Assembly: GCF_040567655.1 (NCBI RefSeq)
Contig: NZ_JBEXAC010000005.1
Span: forward strand, 3,542-18,441
DNA length: 14,900 nucleotides
Direction: 5' to 3'
From: Chitinophaga sp. H8
Lineage (GTDB): Bacteria > Bacteroidota > Bacteroidia > Chitinophagales > Chitinophagaceae
Shown here one piece after another: positions 1 through 7,672 of this stretch. The translations under genes were made by a program, and so were the position numbers. The notes under the pieces are model-generated. The model saw nothing but the letters and a program-made list of their open reading frames with translations. It searched no databases and was not told the DNA's origin. Position 1 is the stretch's first letter, and every line of letters starts with the position of its first letter.

Positions 1-1
1 C

Positions 2-463
2 ACACACCAGCGAGTTAAAACCCACTATGGGGCGATCCAGCAGGCAGGCCGAGACGTGCCACACCTGACGCCTGACGAGCTGAAACCCCAGAAGGTCAAG
101 GGGGTGTCACTGGCCGAGAAGGTGTTCGGAGCCGTGGAGACGGTCGAAGGGGTGGCGCAAAGGTTGAACGCCAAAATAATGGGGTCTGTGCAGCCGATGG
201 CCGAGAAAGCCGCTGTAAGCGCCCAGAACGAGCGAAGAGCCAAGGAGCTAAGGGAAACCCTAGCCCAGCAGCAAAAACGCTTACAGGCCCTTCAGGAGCC
301 GTTTAAGGGGCTATCCAAGGATCAGGTAGCGGGACTGATCCGGCAGGCGGTGAAATTGCGGCAGGAGAACGAGCAGGAGAAGCAGGAGCGCGCCCAGCAG
401 ATCAAAGAGCGATTCAAGGCCAAGCGGGAACGGGAGCGCAGCGACCGCAGCAGGGGCCGTTAA
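2..463 (+). CDS. MobV/Pre-type plasmid relaxase, C-terminal part (5' end outside window)
   Basis: The frame is open from the first bases of the window, so this is the tail of a longer gene and the GTG at 56 is not a real start. The visible ~153 residues contain HLTPDELKPQKV followed by a segment ending GVAQRLNAKI, which resembles the region after the catalytic domain in Pre/Mob (MobV) plasmid mobilization proteins. The rest is a long charged coiled coil rich in Glu, Gln, Lys and Arg, ending in a basic tail. MobV relaxases nick oriT of small mobilizable plasmids; the catalytic N-terminus is not visible here. GC content is far higher than in the element to its right, which marks this as host-plasmid DNA. 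The family call rests on the pattern of the C-terminal region only, so it is likely but not certain. Confidence 0.6.
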   Translation, partial: THQRVKTHYGAIQQAGRDVPHLTPDELKPQKVKGVSLAEKVFGAVETVEGVAQRLNAKIMGSVQPMAEKAAVSAQNERRAKELRETLAQQQKRLQALQEPFKGLSKDQVAGLIRQAVKLRQENEQEKQERAQQIKERFKAKRERERSDRSRGR

Positions 464-469
464 CCCTTT

Positions 470-573
470 TCAACCAACTTTAACCAACCTTGAACAACCT
501 TAAACCATTGTTTAACCAACATTAAACCACTTTCAACCAACCCTAAACCACTTTCAACCAACCCTAAGCAACC
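470..573. repeat. Degenerate tandem AACCAAC-type repeats in plasmid backbone
   Basis: Directly after the relaxase stop, motifs such as CAACCAACTTT, AACCAACCTTG and AACCACTTTC recur about every 10-11 bp. One 21-bp unit is perfectly repeated (524-544 and 545-565). The spacing is close to one helical turn, which would suit binding of a plasmid protein (replication iterons or a partition/centromere site). The strand is strongly C/A-rich with few G. The function is inferred only from the pattern. It could also be a non-coding relic. Confidence 0.6.
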
Positions 574-586
574 GGGGTGTAAGGGC

Positions 587-602
587 TGGCAGGATTCGAA
601 CC
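587..602. other. Left attachment junction (attL) with tRNA T-arm-like sequence
   Basis: The core TGGCAG is followed on the element side by GATTCGAACC, the complement of a tRNA T-arm (GGTTCGAATC). The plasmid side reads AAGGGC just before the core. The original uninterrupted plasmid site would be AAGGGCTGGCAG followed by TAATCGCG from the right edge, which is not tRNA-like. This fits insertion at a secondary site that matches the core only. Confidence 0.65.
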
Positions 603-718
603 GTTATCATACCCTATTTTTACTTTCCTTATTTAAACCTGATTATTAGGTATTTACAAATATTATTACCTATCTTTACCTAACCTTACAAAGGTGAAAT
701 ATGGTAATATTAAGCATT

Positions 719-742
719 TTTGTCCGAAATATGTCCGAAAAA
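719..742 (+). repeat. Left copy of a 24-bp direct repeat (TTTGTCCGAAAT type), upstream of the integrase gene
   Basis: This is an internal tandem of TGTCCGAAA lying just before the integrase ATG. It recurs near the right end at 14279-14302 with only two mismatches. The AT-rich stretch 603-718 before it holds no gene but has repeated TTACCTA/TAGGTATTTAC motifs. Both could be arm-type integrase binding sites, which is an inference. Confidence 0.5.
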
Positions 743-743
743 T

Positions 744-2075
744 ATGAAAGTAAATTTTTATTTAGACAAGCCCTATAACCCTGATATTGCACCTGAAAAG
801 GTCAAACTGGAACTGGCCAAGGTTGGAGGAAAAAAGAAAAACCTTGCACAGAAGTTCTGGAATCCATCGCTCACTGCGCTGTATCTATTCTTTTCACCGG
901 ATAAATCCTGTAGGATAAAATACAGGACAAACTATAAGATTTTACCCAAAAGTTGGGATTTTGAAAAGGAAAGGCTTAAACCAAGTGCCAGCGGAGCGTT
1001 GGAATTCAATGTCGAACTGAACAACCTTGCCAACCTCTGCATCCGGGAAGCGATGGGCAAAAAAGACAAAAACCAGTTTCTATCCAAAGAAGATTATAAA
1101 CAGATCATACAGGGCTGTATCGACAGGGACAATGCGGTAAGCAACGAAATATCCATTTCCCACCTAAAAACACAGTTCCTGTCCTATAAATCCAATTTTG
1201 TCAAAGACGGCACACTAAAAGAATACAGGACGGTATTCAAAGGTCTGGAAGACTTTGAAAAACAGAAAGGTATAAATCTTGTCCTTAGGGAACTGGACAG
1301 CAAATTTCTCGATCAGTTCGAAGTGTTCCTGAGCAAGAAGAGGAATACGAACGATGAAGAAAAGGAAGGTTTGCTAAATGACACCATACACAAATACATA
1401 TCCACGTTGAAGGTATTCCTAAAGTGGTGCAACGACAATGATTATCTGGTGCATCCCGACGTTTTCAAAACGCAAAAAACAAACTTTAAGAAGAAAGCCT
1501 ACAATGAGATCATTGCCCTGTCCGAATCCGAAATAGAAAAACTGATGAACCATGATCTTTCGGACAGACCCAGTCTGGAAAGAGTACGGGATCTGTTCTG
1601 TCTATTGTGCTACACAGGGCAAAGATTTGAGGATCTGATCAACTTCGATCCAAAGGATATAAAAAACAATGCTTGGGACTTTATTTCGGTAAAGGTCAAG
1701 AAAAGGGTAATCGTACCTTTTGAGGGGTATATAGCCCCTGCAAAAGATATCTTGGAACGTATCGGTTACAGCGTACCCAAGATATCCAACCAGAAGTTCA
1801 ATGAATACGTAAAAACGGTAGGAAAACTCGCAGGACTGGACGAGACCATCAAGATAACACGGTATTCGGGCAAGCAGAAGCTGGTGATAGAAAAAAGGAA
1901 GTACGATTTTCTAACCAGCCATGTCGGCAGAAGATCAATGGTAACGAACCTATTGAGCAGAAACGTACCGATCACGCTTGTACAAAAACTGACGGCACAT
2001 TCTGACATACGGACTTTAATGAAATACGAATCGGCAAGCACAGATTCGTTAATCGATGCACTCAATAAATTTTAA
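744..2075 (+). CDS. Tyrosine recombinase, element integrase
   Basis: This 443-aa Bacteroidota-type integrase would cut and rejoin the attachment cores at the element ends. The N-terminal third looks like the arm-binding region of these enzymes, followed by a core-binding SAM-like domain and a C-terminal catalytic domain. Catalytic motifs are visible: Arg near residue 293 in CYTGQRFEDL, a Lys in the VKKRVIVPF hairpin, HVGRR near residue 393, and the nucleophile Tyr near residue 428 in LMKYES. I chose ATG 744 over the upstream TTG at 720, because the latter would translate the TGTCCGAAA repeat. Its position 150 bp inside the left junction is typical for the integrase of a tRNA-targeting element. 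Confidence 0.9.
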   Translation: MKVNFYLDKPYNPDIAPEKVKLELAKVGGKKKNLAQKFWNPSLTALYLFFSPDKSCRIKYRTNYKILPKSWDFEKERLKPSASGALEFNVELNNLANLCIREAMGKKDKNQFLSKEDYKQIIQGCIDRDNAVSNEISISHLKTQFLSYKSNFVKDGTLKEYRTVFKGLEDFEKQKGINLVLRELDSKFLDQFEVFLSKKRNTNDEEKEGLLNDTIHKYISTLKVFLKWCNDNDYLVHPDVFKTQKTNFKKKAYNEIIALSESEIEKLMNHDLSDRPSLERVRDLFCLLCYTGQRFEDLINFDPKDIKNNAWDFISVKVKKRVIVPFEGYIAPAKDILERIGYSVPKISNQKFNEYVKTVGKLAGLDETIKITRYSGKQKLVIEKRKYDFLTSHVGRRSMVTNLLSRNVPITLVQKLTAHSDIRTLMKYESASTDSLIDALNKF

Positions 2076-2079
2076 AACT

Positions 2080-2982
2080 ATGGAAGAAATTTTTTTTAAG
2101 TTGAGAAAAGCTTGGAAACTTCGAAAAAACAAATTTGATTTAGGTGGATTTCTGAAAGTAGAGCGTTTCCATACCCCAGGTTATTTAGTGATGTGTATTT
2201 TCAGCCTGAAAGAGAACGAATACCTACCCTTTTACCGTTACCACCTACAATACTATTTTGAAAACAACCCTCTTGGCAATGAGCAAACATTTCTTACAAA
2301 GGTTATCGAGTACGTTGACCAGGACATTAAATCAAGAGAGACATTGCATTATTACAAAACGATAACCAAAACAAGAATATACAGGCTATCCAAATTTAGA
2401 GAAGCCTTAAAACAGGTTGACAAATGGGAAGTAACCTTAACAAATGAGGATCGGATTAAAAAATCCGTTTCTTACGTGCAGGAAATCATGAATTGGCAAA
2501 ACATAAACGACACAAAGACCGTTCTTTCCAAACTCCTATTTGATGAAGTTGGTTCGGACAAGTTTTTCATTGAGTATAAAAATATCATTGAACAAAGAGA
2601 TCGTTTACAATCCGAACTGGCCGATAAAATCTCTGAATTGAATGAACAAAAGAAGAAGCACAAAGCAATAGCACCAATGACGAAGGTTCAGATTGTTAGC
2701 GGTGATCACAAACCCTTGCTAGATCTTTTGCTTCAAATGAAAGATTTAGAAAACCCTTCGACCAAAAGAAATTATTTACAAGGAAGCCCAGACACATGGG
2801 CATCACTACTTTCCAATTACTTTGAATATGGAGACAACAATATTCCTAAGGATAATAATCGAGAAATAAATTGGAATTCTGTCAGAGATTATTTTCTAGG
2901 AAAAAGTGGAATATCACTGCTTAAATCACACAACAGAGAAAAGTATTTCCATATCAAGGAATCCAATCGAGATTACACATAA
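2080..2982 (+). CDS. Hypothetical protein following the integrase
   Basis: I do not recognise this ~300-aa protein. It starts 4 nt after the integrase stop, so the two are probably cotranscribed; ATG 2080 is preferred to the earlier in-frame ATG at 2056, which lies inside the integrase gene. It is basic, rich in Lys and aromatic residues, with no signal peptide or membrane span. A predicted coiled-coil-like stretch lies around residues 170-200 (RDRLQSELADKISELNEQKK). A terminator follows. The position suggests an accessory to integration, excision or its control, but no motif proves this. Confidence 0.7.
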   Translation: MEEIFFKLRKAWKLRKNKFDLGGFLKVERFHTPGYLVMCIFSLKENEYLPFYRYHLQYYFENNPLGNEQTFLTKVIEYVDQDIKSRETLHYYKTITKTRIYRLSKFREALKQVDKWEVTLTNEDRIKKSVSYVQEIMNWQNINDTKTVLSKLLFDEVGSDKFFIEYKNIIEQRDRLQSELADKISELNEQKKKHKAIAPMTKVQIVSGDHKPLLDLLLQMKDLENPSTKRNYLQGSPDTWASLLSNYFEYGDNNIPKDNNREINWNSVRDYFLGKSGISLLKSHNREKYFHIKESNRDYT

Positions 2983-3020
2983 AGTAGCTCCATGATACTT
3001 TAAACTAATTTTACTCCCTC

Positions 3021-3057
3021 AAAACCCCCATGACGTTTAACGATATGGGGATTTTTT
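3021..3057 (+). terminator. Intrinsic terminator after the integrase operon
   Basis: CCCCAT at 3026-3031 pairs with ATGGGG at 3045-3050, and the stem is followed by ATTTTTTAT. It separates the integrase/hypothetical pair from the replication and mobilization genes. Confidence 0.75.
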
Positions 3058-3148
3058 ATCTCTATACTTCCCAACTTTGCCCATGTTAATTCACTCGAAG
3101 AAAGTGGCCACGACTTCGAATCATTAAACGTGTAAACATGAGCAAAGT

Positions 3149-3448
3149 ATGATTCAATTTGACCAAAAAGCCCTTAGGGACTGCATCAAGGATGCTGTAA
3201 GGGAAGAACTTCACCTTTTTATTTCAGATGTGAAGCACACATCGGACAACACCGAGAACAGATCTTCCGAAAAACTATTGACCAAAAAGGAAATGGCGGA
3301 CGAACTTGACATTTCACTCGTCAGCCTGACCGAGTGGATGAAGCAGGGACATATCCCCTACATGCGTATGGGAAAGCGGATCTATTTCAAAAAACAGGAG
3401 GTAGTGGCTTCAATGGCCGGCTACAACCGGAACAAAGGAGGTAAATAA
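3149..3448 (+). CDS. Helix-turn-helix DNA-binding protein (excisionase/HTH_17 type)
   Basis: This 99-aa protein has the classic winged HTH signature near residues 47-90: LLTKKEMADELDISLVSL, then WMKQGHIPYMRMGKRIYF and KKQEVVASM. Such proteins in Bacteroidota mobilizable elements act as excisionases or regulators of the rep/mob genes. The N-terminal half is variable and acidic. Its stop overlaps the start of the next gene by one base (TAATG), pointing to translational coupling with the ATPase gene. Which of the two roles applies cannot be told from sequence. Confidence 0.85.
   Translation: MIQFDQKALRDCIKDAVREELHLFISDVKHTSDNTENRSSEKLLTKKEMADELDISLVSLTEWMKQGHIPYMRMGKRIYFKKQEVVASMAGYNRNKGGK
3434..3441 (+). 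promoter_or_regulatory. Strong Shine-Dalgarno for the ATPase gene
   Basis: AAAGGAGG lies 6 nt before the ATG at 3448, inside the end of the HTH gene. A near-perfect SD is uncommon in Bacteroidota and fixes this start. Confidence 0.7.
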
Positions 3449-4494
3449 TGATCTCGTTTAACCAGGACACAGCCACGGCACTAGACAGGGCTATAGTAAA
3501 AATAACAGATGAATTTTTAGAACCCCCTATCATGATAACAATCAGCAATTCCGATTCCGTTATCGGTACATTAGGGAATTTCAGCGCATCCACGGGAAAG
3601 GCGAAGAGCAGGAAAACATTCAATGTGATTTCATTGGTGGCTGCTGCATTGAGCGGAAAACAGATATTACAATACAAGGTCAAAGTTCCCATAAACCGTC
3701 CATTGGTGCTGTACTGCGATACAGAGCAGAGCAAGTTCCATTGCCACAGGTTACTTTCAAGGGTCTACAAGCTCATAAATTACCCGACAACGGAAGTCCA
3801 TGAAAACCTAAAATTCATATCCTTGAGGGAATACCCCACCAAAGAGCGCATTAGTATCATCGAATATGCCCTGTCCAAATATGCGGGCAGGATAGGTCTA
3901 GTGATAATAGACGGGATCAGGGATCTTGTTTACGACATCAATAATGCAACGGAAGCGACTGAAATTACCGGCAAGCTGATGAAATGGTCACAGGAACTTA
4001 ATATCCATATCCATACCGTACTACACTTAAACAAGGGTGATGACAACACAAGAGGCCATTTGGGGACTGAATTGAACAATAAGGCAGAATCCATCTTACA
4101 GGTCACCAAAAGCGATCTGGATGCAAACTACAGCACCGTGGCTCCAAAGTTCATCAGGGATATCGAGTTTGAGCCATTTACCTTTTATATAGATGATGGT
4201 TTGCCCGTACTGGACGAGAACTTTGACCTGTCAGGCACTGCATCGAGAAAAGGGTTCGACTATCAGGAGCTTTCCAAAGAGAACCATCGGGAAGTGTTAC
4301 AGGAAATGTTTAACGATAGTGAAATAACCTGCAGTTATGATGACTTTGTCCGAAGATTAAAGGACGCTTATCTAGCAAAAGGCTTCAATTTCGGCATCAA
4401 TAAAGCCAAACAGCTGAAGACATTTCTGGAAAACAAACGGATAGTCATCAAGAACGATAAGACCTACCGGTTTAATCCTGAATTCTATTACTAA
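3448..4494 (+). CDS. RepA-like AAA/RecA-fold ATPase
   Basis: This 348-aa protein has a P-loop-like GKAKSRKT at about residues 50-57, in the position and style of GKxxxGKT in RepA/AAA_25 proteins but without the final canonical Gly. A Walker B-like LVIIDGIRDL lies at 151-160. HTVLHLNKG and the following RGHLGTELNNKAE match the sensor region of RepA-type hexameric helicases. The C-terminal ~80 residues (HREVLQEMF to YRFN) look like a winged-helix DNA-binding domain. It probably unwinds or remodels DNA during replication of the excised or transferred element, working with the primase-like gene downstream. It is coupled to the preceding HTH gene by a one-base overlap and a strong SD. Confidence 0.8.
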   Translation: MISFNQDTATALDRAIVKITDEFLEPPIMITISNSDSVIGTLGNFSASTGKAKSRKTFNVISLVAAALSGKQILQYKVKVPINRPLVLYCDTEQSKFHCHRLLSRVYKLINYPTTEVHENLKFISLREYPTKERISIIEYALSKYAGRIGLVIIDGIRDLVYDINNATEATEITGKLMKWSQELNIHIHTVLHLNKGDDNTRGHLGTELNNKAESILQVTKSDLDANYSTVAPKFIRDIEFEPFTFYIDDGLPVLDENFDLSGTASRKGFDYQELSKENHREVLQEMFNDSEITCSYDDFVRRLKDAYLAKGFNFGINKAKQLKTFLENKRIVIKNDKTYRFNPEFYY

Positions 4495-4501
4495 AAAAAC
4501 A

Positions 4502-4547
4502 GGTTTAGTTTAGTCCGACCCTATATAGTAATAGACTAAACTAAACC
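4502..4547. repeat. Perfect 14-bp inverted repeat between ATPase and primase genes
   Basis: GGTTTAGTTTAGTC (4502-4515) and GACTAAACTAAACC (4534-4547) are exact complements, separated by an 18-nt AT-rich loop. No T-run follows, so it is not an ordinary terminator. A role as replication origin hairpin, operator or translational control element is possible. The location between two replication genes favours an origin or operator. Confidence 0.8.
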
Positions 4548-4566
4548 GACTTAAAAGATTACGATT

Positions 4567-5520
4567 ATGACATGTGATGAACTTAAGCGCATACCGCTCA
4601 TATCCATATTAAATTACCTGCAGATTCCGTGTGCCAGAATGAACAGCCGTGAAGCATGGCTTAGAAATCCGTTCAATGGAGGGAACGAAAGAACCGCTTC
4701 GACAAAGGTGGATATACACAGAAATATCTGGTATTCGCATTCGGATGGTTTGGGAGGTAACAACATTGACTTCCTGATGAAGTTTTTGGACACGGACAAC
4801 CTATCAACAGTATTGGATTGGGCTGATGAAAGAAAAAATATCCTTTCTTTTCACCAGCAGACCGTATTGGATAAAGTACCGATTGTGCAACAGGAAAATA
4901 ATCGGACGTACACCATACTATCCGTAAAACCACTTACAAACAAAGCGCTGATCGACTATCTGACCGATGTACGCAAAATAGATATTGAAATTGCCAGCGC
5001 ATACTGTCAGGAAATCTATTACAGGACGGCAAATGGACAGACGTACTTTGCCGTCTGTTTTAAGAATGATGCAGGTGGATACGAACTGCGCAACAGCTAT
5101 GACAAACGCTCCCTATTGACAAAGGGGATCACTACGATCGGTAACGGTAGCAAAGATGTTGTTGTGTTTGAGGGCTTCACAGATCTGCTGTCCTTTATGA
5201 CGTTAAAAAAGAATGCAGGTAAGCCGTATCTAAATACGAACTTCTGTATCCTGAATACGACAGCCAATCTGCAAAAAGCATATCCATTCTTAGAGCGACA
5301 TAACAGAATAACAAGCTATCTGGACACAGATAGCAGTGGCTTAAAATCTTACCACAGTTTGCGAACCCATTTTGAGAAAACGCATGCCGTAAAAAATGGA
5401 ATGGAAGAATTGCAGAGGCAAGACAACAGGATCAAGGATGTCAATGACTACCTGATATTCAGATCACACAAAGAACAAATTCATAGCACCCAATCTGGAA
5501 GAAAGCTATCGAATAGGTAG
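4567..5520 (+). CDS. Toprim-domain primase-like protein
   Basis: This 317-aa protein starts with a degenerate DnaG-type N-terminus. The block PFNGGNERTASTKVD with NIWYSHSDGLGGNNIDF (residues ~35-69) matches the primase zinc-finger region, but the usual CHC2 cysteines are missing. The Toprim core is visible: Glu202 in VVVFEGFTDLLSF and the DxD pair Asp253/Asp255 in YLDTDSSGLKS. Proteins of this kind sit beside RepA and mob genes in Bacteroidota mobilizable elements and would prime synthesis of the transferred strand or the circular form. It is followed by an oriT-like sequence and mobC. Confidence 0.8.
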   Translation: MTCDELKRIPLISILNYLQIPCARMNSREAWLRNPFNGGNERTASTKVDIHRNIWYSHSDGLGGNNIDFLMKFLDTDNLSTVLDWADERKNILSFHQQTVLDKVPIVQQENNRTYTILSVKPLTNKALIDYLTDVRKIDIEIASAYCQEIYYRTANGQTYFAVCFKNDAGGYELRNSYDKRSLLTKGITTIGNGSKDVVVFEGFTDLLSFMTLKKNAGKPYLNTNFCILNTTANLQKAYPFLERHNRITSYLDTDSSGLKSYHSLRTHFEKTHAVKNGMEELQRQDNRIKDVNDYLIFRSHKEQIHSTQSGRKLSNR

Positions 5521-5533
5521 GAAGCAAGGTTGT

Positions 5534-5573
5534 GTTTTGGTGACCCCAAAACCGATTGGCTCCCGATGGTCAC
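5534..5573. other. Candidate oriT (overlapping inverted repeats before mobC)
   Basis: GTTTTGG (5534-5540) pairs with CCAAAAC (5546-5552), and a second pair, GTGACC (5540-5545) with GGTCAC (5568-5573), overlaps it. This lies in the 70-bp gap between the primase and mobC, where MOBP-type oriT sites are usually found. The nick site cannot be assigned from sequence alone. Confidence 0.45.
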
Positions 5574-5590
5574 AGCTAAAAAGAAACAAG

Positions 5591-5953
5591 ATGAAAAATA
5601 ACAAGAAAAAAGGCGGAAGACCCGCACTCGAAAATAAAAAACAGTTCAGGATCAATGTCCGTTTCGATGAAAGCGAACATAACAGAGTTTTGCATAATGC
5701 AAAAATTGCAGGTATGAGCAAATCGGAATGGGTACGCAAATCTGCGATCCTACGAAAAATTACACCTAGGTTTACCGAAGAACAATTGAAAGCTTTTAGG
5801 GCGATTACTGGGGCTTCGAACAATCTAAATCAGCTAACTAAAAAAGCACACCAGTCTGGACTGATTGAGGTGGCACAGGAATGCAAAAATACGATCCATC
5901 ACATTGACCATTGTATCAATAAACTACTGCACCATGATAGCGAAGATAATTGA
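5591..5953 (+). CDS. MobC-like mobilization accessory protein (ribbon-helix-helix)
   Basis: This 120-aa basic protein begins KNNKKKGGRPALENKK, then QFRINVRFDESEHNRV (ribbon-like strand and helix) and MSKSEWVRKSAIL. That arrangement matches MobC/BmgB-type proteins, which bind oriT and assist the relaxase. ATG 5591 is preferred over TTG 5537, which would read through the oriT-like repeat. The 3' end overlaps the relaxase gene by 20 bp, as is usual for mobC-mobB pairs. Confidence 0.8.
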   Translation: MKNNKKKGGRPALENKKQFRINVRFDESEHNRVLHNAKIAGMSKSEWVRKSAILRKITPRFTEEQLKAFRAITGASNNLNQLTKKAHQSGLIEVAQECKNTIHHIDHCINKLLHHDSEDN

Positions 5954-6845
5954 GGGCCGATCTTTCGGCGGATGCGTTGGATACGCCCTGAAAAAAGATA
6001 GTGAGATTATCCATGTAAATGGATTACGGACGGATTCGGCAAAGACCATCACACAGGACTTTAATTTTCAGCGGATGCTGAATCCAAGATTGGGCAAGGC
6101 AGTCGGACACATTATTCTTTCGTGGAATACAGAAGATAAAAACAAGCTGAATAATGACATCATGCTATCCGCAGCTAAGCGTTATTTATCAAAATTAGAT
6201 ATTAGGGATACCCAATGCTTAATGGTGCGCCACCACGACCGCCAACATGATCATATCCATATTATTTTTAATCGGGTAAACGATCATGGCAAAACTATCT
6301 CCAATAGCAATCAGCGGTATAAGAGCTTTAAAGCTTGTAAAGAATTAAATGCATTATATGGCTTTAAGCAGTCCGAAGGAAAACGAAATGTCAACAGAGG
6401 TAGACTGAAAGGTAATGATCTAACGAAATACCAAATTTACGACACCGTCAAGGCAGGCATACGACACAGTAAAAACTGGAAGGAACTACAAAATTATATC
6501 CGTTACAGAGGTGTGGAAATGCAGTTTAAATATAGATTGGGGTCGGATGAGGTTCAAGGTATTTCGTTCATCAAAGATGAACAGACATTTCGGGGTTCTG
6601 CCATAGACCGCTCATTGAGCTTCGGACAGATCGACAAGGCTTTAAATAGCATAGATAATTCTATTGAACTAAATCAAATTTCTGGAAGCTATGTTTCGAA
6701 GGATCATTCTATAGACAGAAATATCGGAGAAACACTTGGTCACATAACATCAGCTTTATTTTCGAACCCCGAAATTACACCAGAGCAAGATGATCCGTTG
6801 ATCAAGAAAAGAAAAAAGAAAGAGAATTACGGACTAAAACGTTAA
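5934..6845 (+). CDS. Relaxase/mobilization nuclease (MOBP-like)
   Basis: This 303-aa protein has the relaxase domain features. The candidate nucleophile Tyr17 lies in GGCVGYALKK near the N-terminus, and the metal-binding histidine cluster His105/His107/His109 lies in RQHDHIHIIFNRV, followed by the NDHGKTISNSN stretch. It would nick oriT and stay bound to the 5' end for transfer by a helper conjugation system. ATG 5934, inside mobC, is chosen because homology-like features start exactly there (MIAKIIEGRSFGG). The C-terminus is short and lysine-rich, with no fused primase or helicase domain. The next gene begins 4 nt after the stop. Confidence 0.9.
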   Translation: MIAKIIEGRSFGGCVGYALKKDSEIIHVNGLRTDSAKTITQDFNFQRMLNPRLGKAVGHIILSWNTEDKNKLNNDIMLSAAKRYLSKLDIRDTQCLMVRHHDRQHDHIHIIFNRVNDHGKTISNSNQRYKSFKACKELNALYGFKQSEGKRNVNRGRLKGNDLTKYQIYDTVKAGIRHSKNWKELQNYIRYRGVEMQFKYRLGSDEVQGISFIKDEQTFRGSAIDRSLSFGQIDKALNSIDNSIELNQISGSYVSKDHSIDRNIGETLGHITSALFSNPEITPEQDDPLIKKRKKKENYGLKR

Positions 6846-6849
6846 TACC

Positions 6850-7524
6850 ATGAACACAGAATTAGAAAATATACAGCAACAGGTAAGCGCATTGCAGGAA
6901 AACACAGACTTGATCACGCAGGATATTGTACGAATAATGCCTACAATTGTCTCCCTACTTTCTGAAAATGAAAAGAAAATGCAGGAATTTCATGAAATGC
7001 GAGCAAAGGATCAGGAACTACTACAACAGATCAAGCAATTTATTAAAAGAGAAAACGATGTACTATCTAAGATCATTAACGATTATGGGACACTTCAGGA
7101 TGTAGCTAATGAAATCTCCACAATAACTAGACAGGAATTAGCTGTATTAACAATCAAAGAAAAAGACATTGTTTCAAAGATAGCTGAAATTCCTGATCAG
7201 GTCATTGTAAAACATCATTACGGCATTGATCTCAAATCAACACCTCTGATCATTGTTATGATAGCATTATCTACCATTATTTCGCTAGGTCTCGGTGTTC
7301 TATACGAGAAGAACAAACAATTAGACGATAGAAAATCGTATGAAATGCGTTACCGAATGATAGAATTGGAGCTACCGCATGTAACATCGCATATCGATTC
7401 TACTCATTCTCTTAACCCTAAGAAATTCCATAATTTGGTGATTAAAAGAGAGGAAGAAAATAAACTATTAAACAGTATAGACCAAAAACGTCAGGAGATC
7501 AAAAACTTAAACAGTCCTGAATAA
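6850..7524 (+). CDS. Coiled-coil single-span membrane protein of the mob operon
   Basis: This 224-aa protein is largely helical. A long Gln/Glu-rich coiled coil covers residues ~1-115, one hydrophobic segment spans ~131-152 (TPLIIVMIALSTIISLGLGV), and a second charged coiled coil follows. There is no signal peptide, so it is probably an inner-membrane protein with large soluble parts. It sits 4 nt after the relaxase and may anchor the relaxosome or link it to a helper apparatus, which is inference. Its stop codon TAA (7522-7524) overlaps the first AAC of the cassette array, so the original C-terminus may have been altered when the array arrived. Confidence 0.8.
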   Translation: MNTELENIQQQVSALQENTDLITQDIVRIMPTIVSLLSENEKKMQEFHEMRAKDQELLQQIKQFIKRENDVLSKIINDYGTLQDVANEISTITRQELAVLTIKEKDIVSKIAEIPDQVIVKHHYGIDLKSTPLIIVMIALSTIISLGLGVLYEKNKQLDDRKSYEMRYRMIELELPHVTSHIDSTHSLNPKKFHNLVIKREEENKLLNSIDQKRQEIKNLNSPE

Positions 7525-7651
7525 CGAGCCGCGTATTGGCGATGGGCGGGATTTTTAGCACCAAAGTTGATACGAAGCACAAATGTTGAATTTAGCACTT
7601 CCGTTGATACGAAGCCGTTCGCCCGCCTATTGCCAATACGATGTTGGTGGC
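7523..7651 (-). repeat. attC-like site of the unknown-gene cassette
   Basis: Outer arms CGTATTGGC (7532-7540) and GCCAATACG (7632-7640) pair perfectly. Inner arms GGCGGG and CCCGCC also pair, with a small GATG/TATT internal bulge between them. The GTT end has a 2-nt spacer and the AAC end a 6-nt spacer. The interior contains paired GTTGATACGAAGC copies. This is the distal end of the array. Confidence 0.7.
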
Positions 7652-7672
7652 TGGCAAATTTTGTTGTCAAGT

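Noticed and set aside
56..463. Complete small gene starting at GTG 56
   Set aside because: The frame is open upstream to the window edge, so it is a fragment of a longer relaxase gene.
470..573. CRISPR array
   Set aside because: Units are ~10-21 bp, degenerate and without unique spacers or cas genes.
587..602. A real tRNA gene at the left junction
   Set aside because: Only the T-arm complement is present; no D-arm, anticodon arm or acceptor pairing follows in 603-700.
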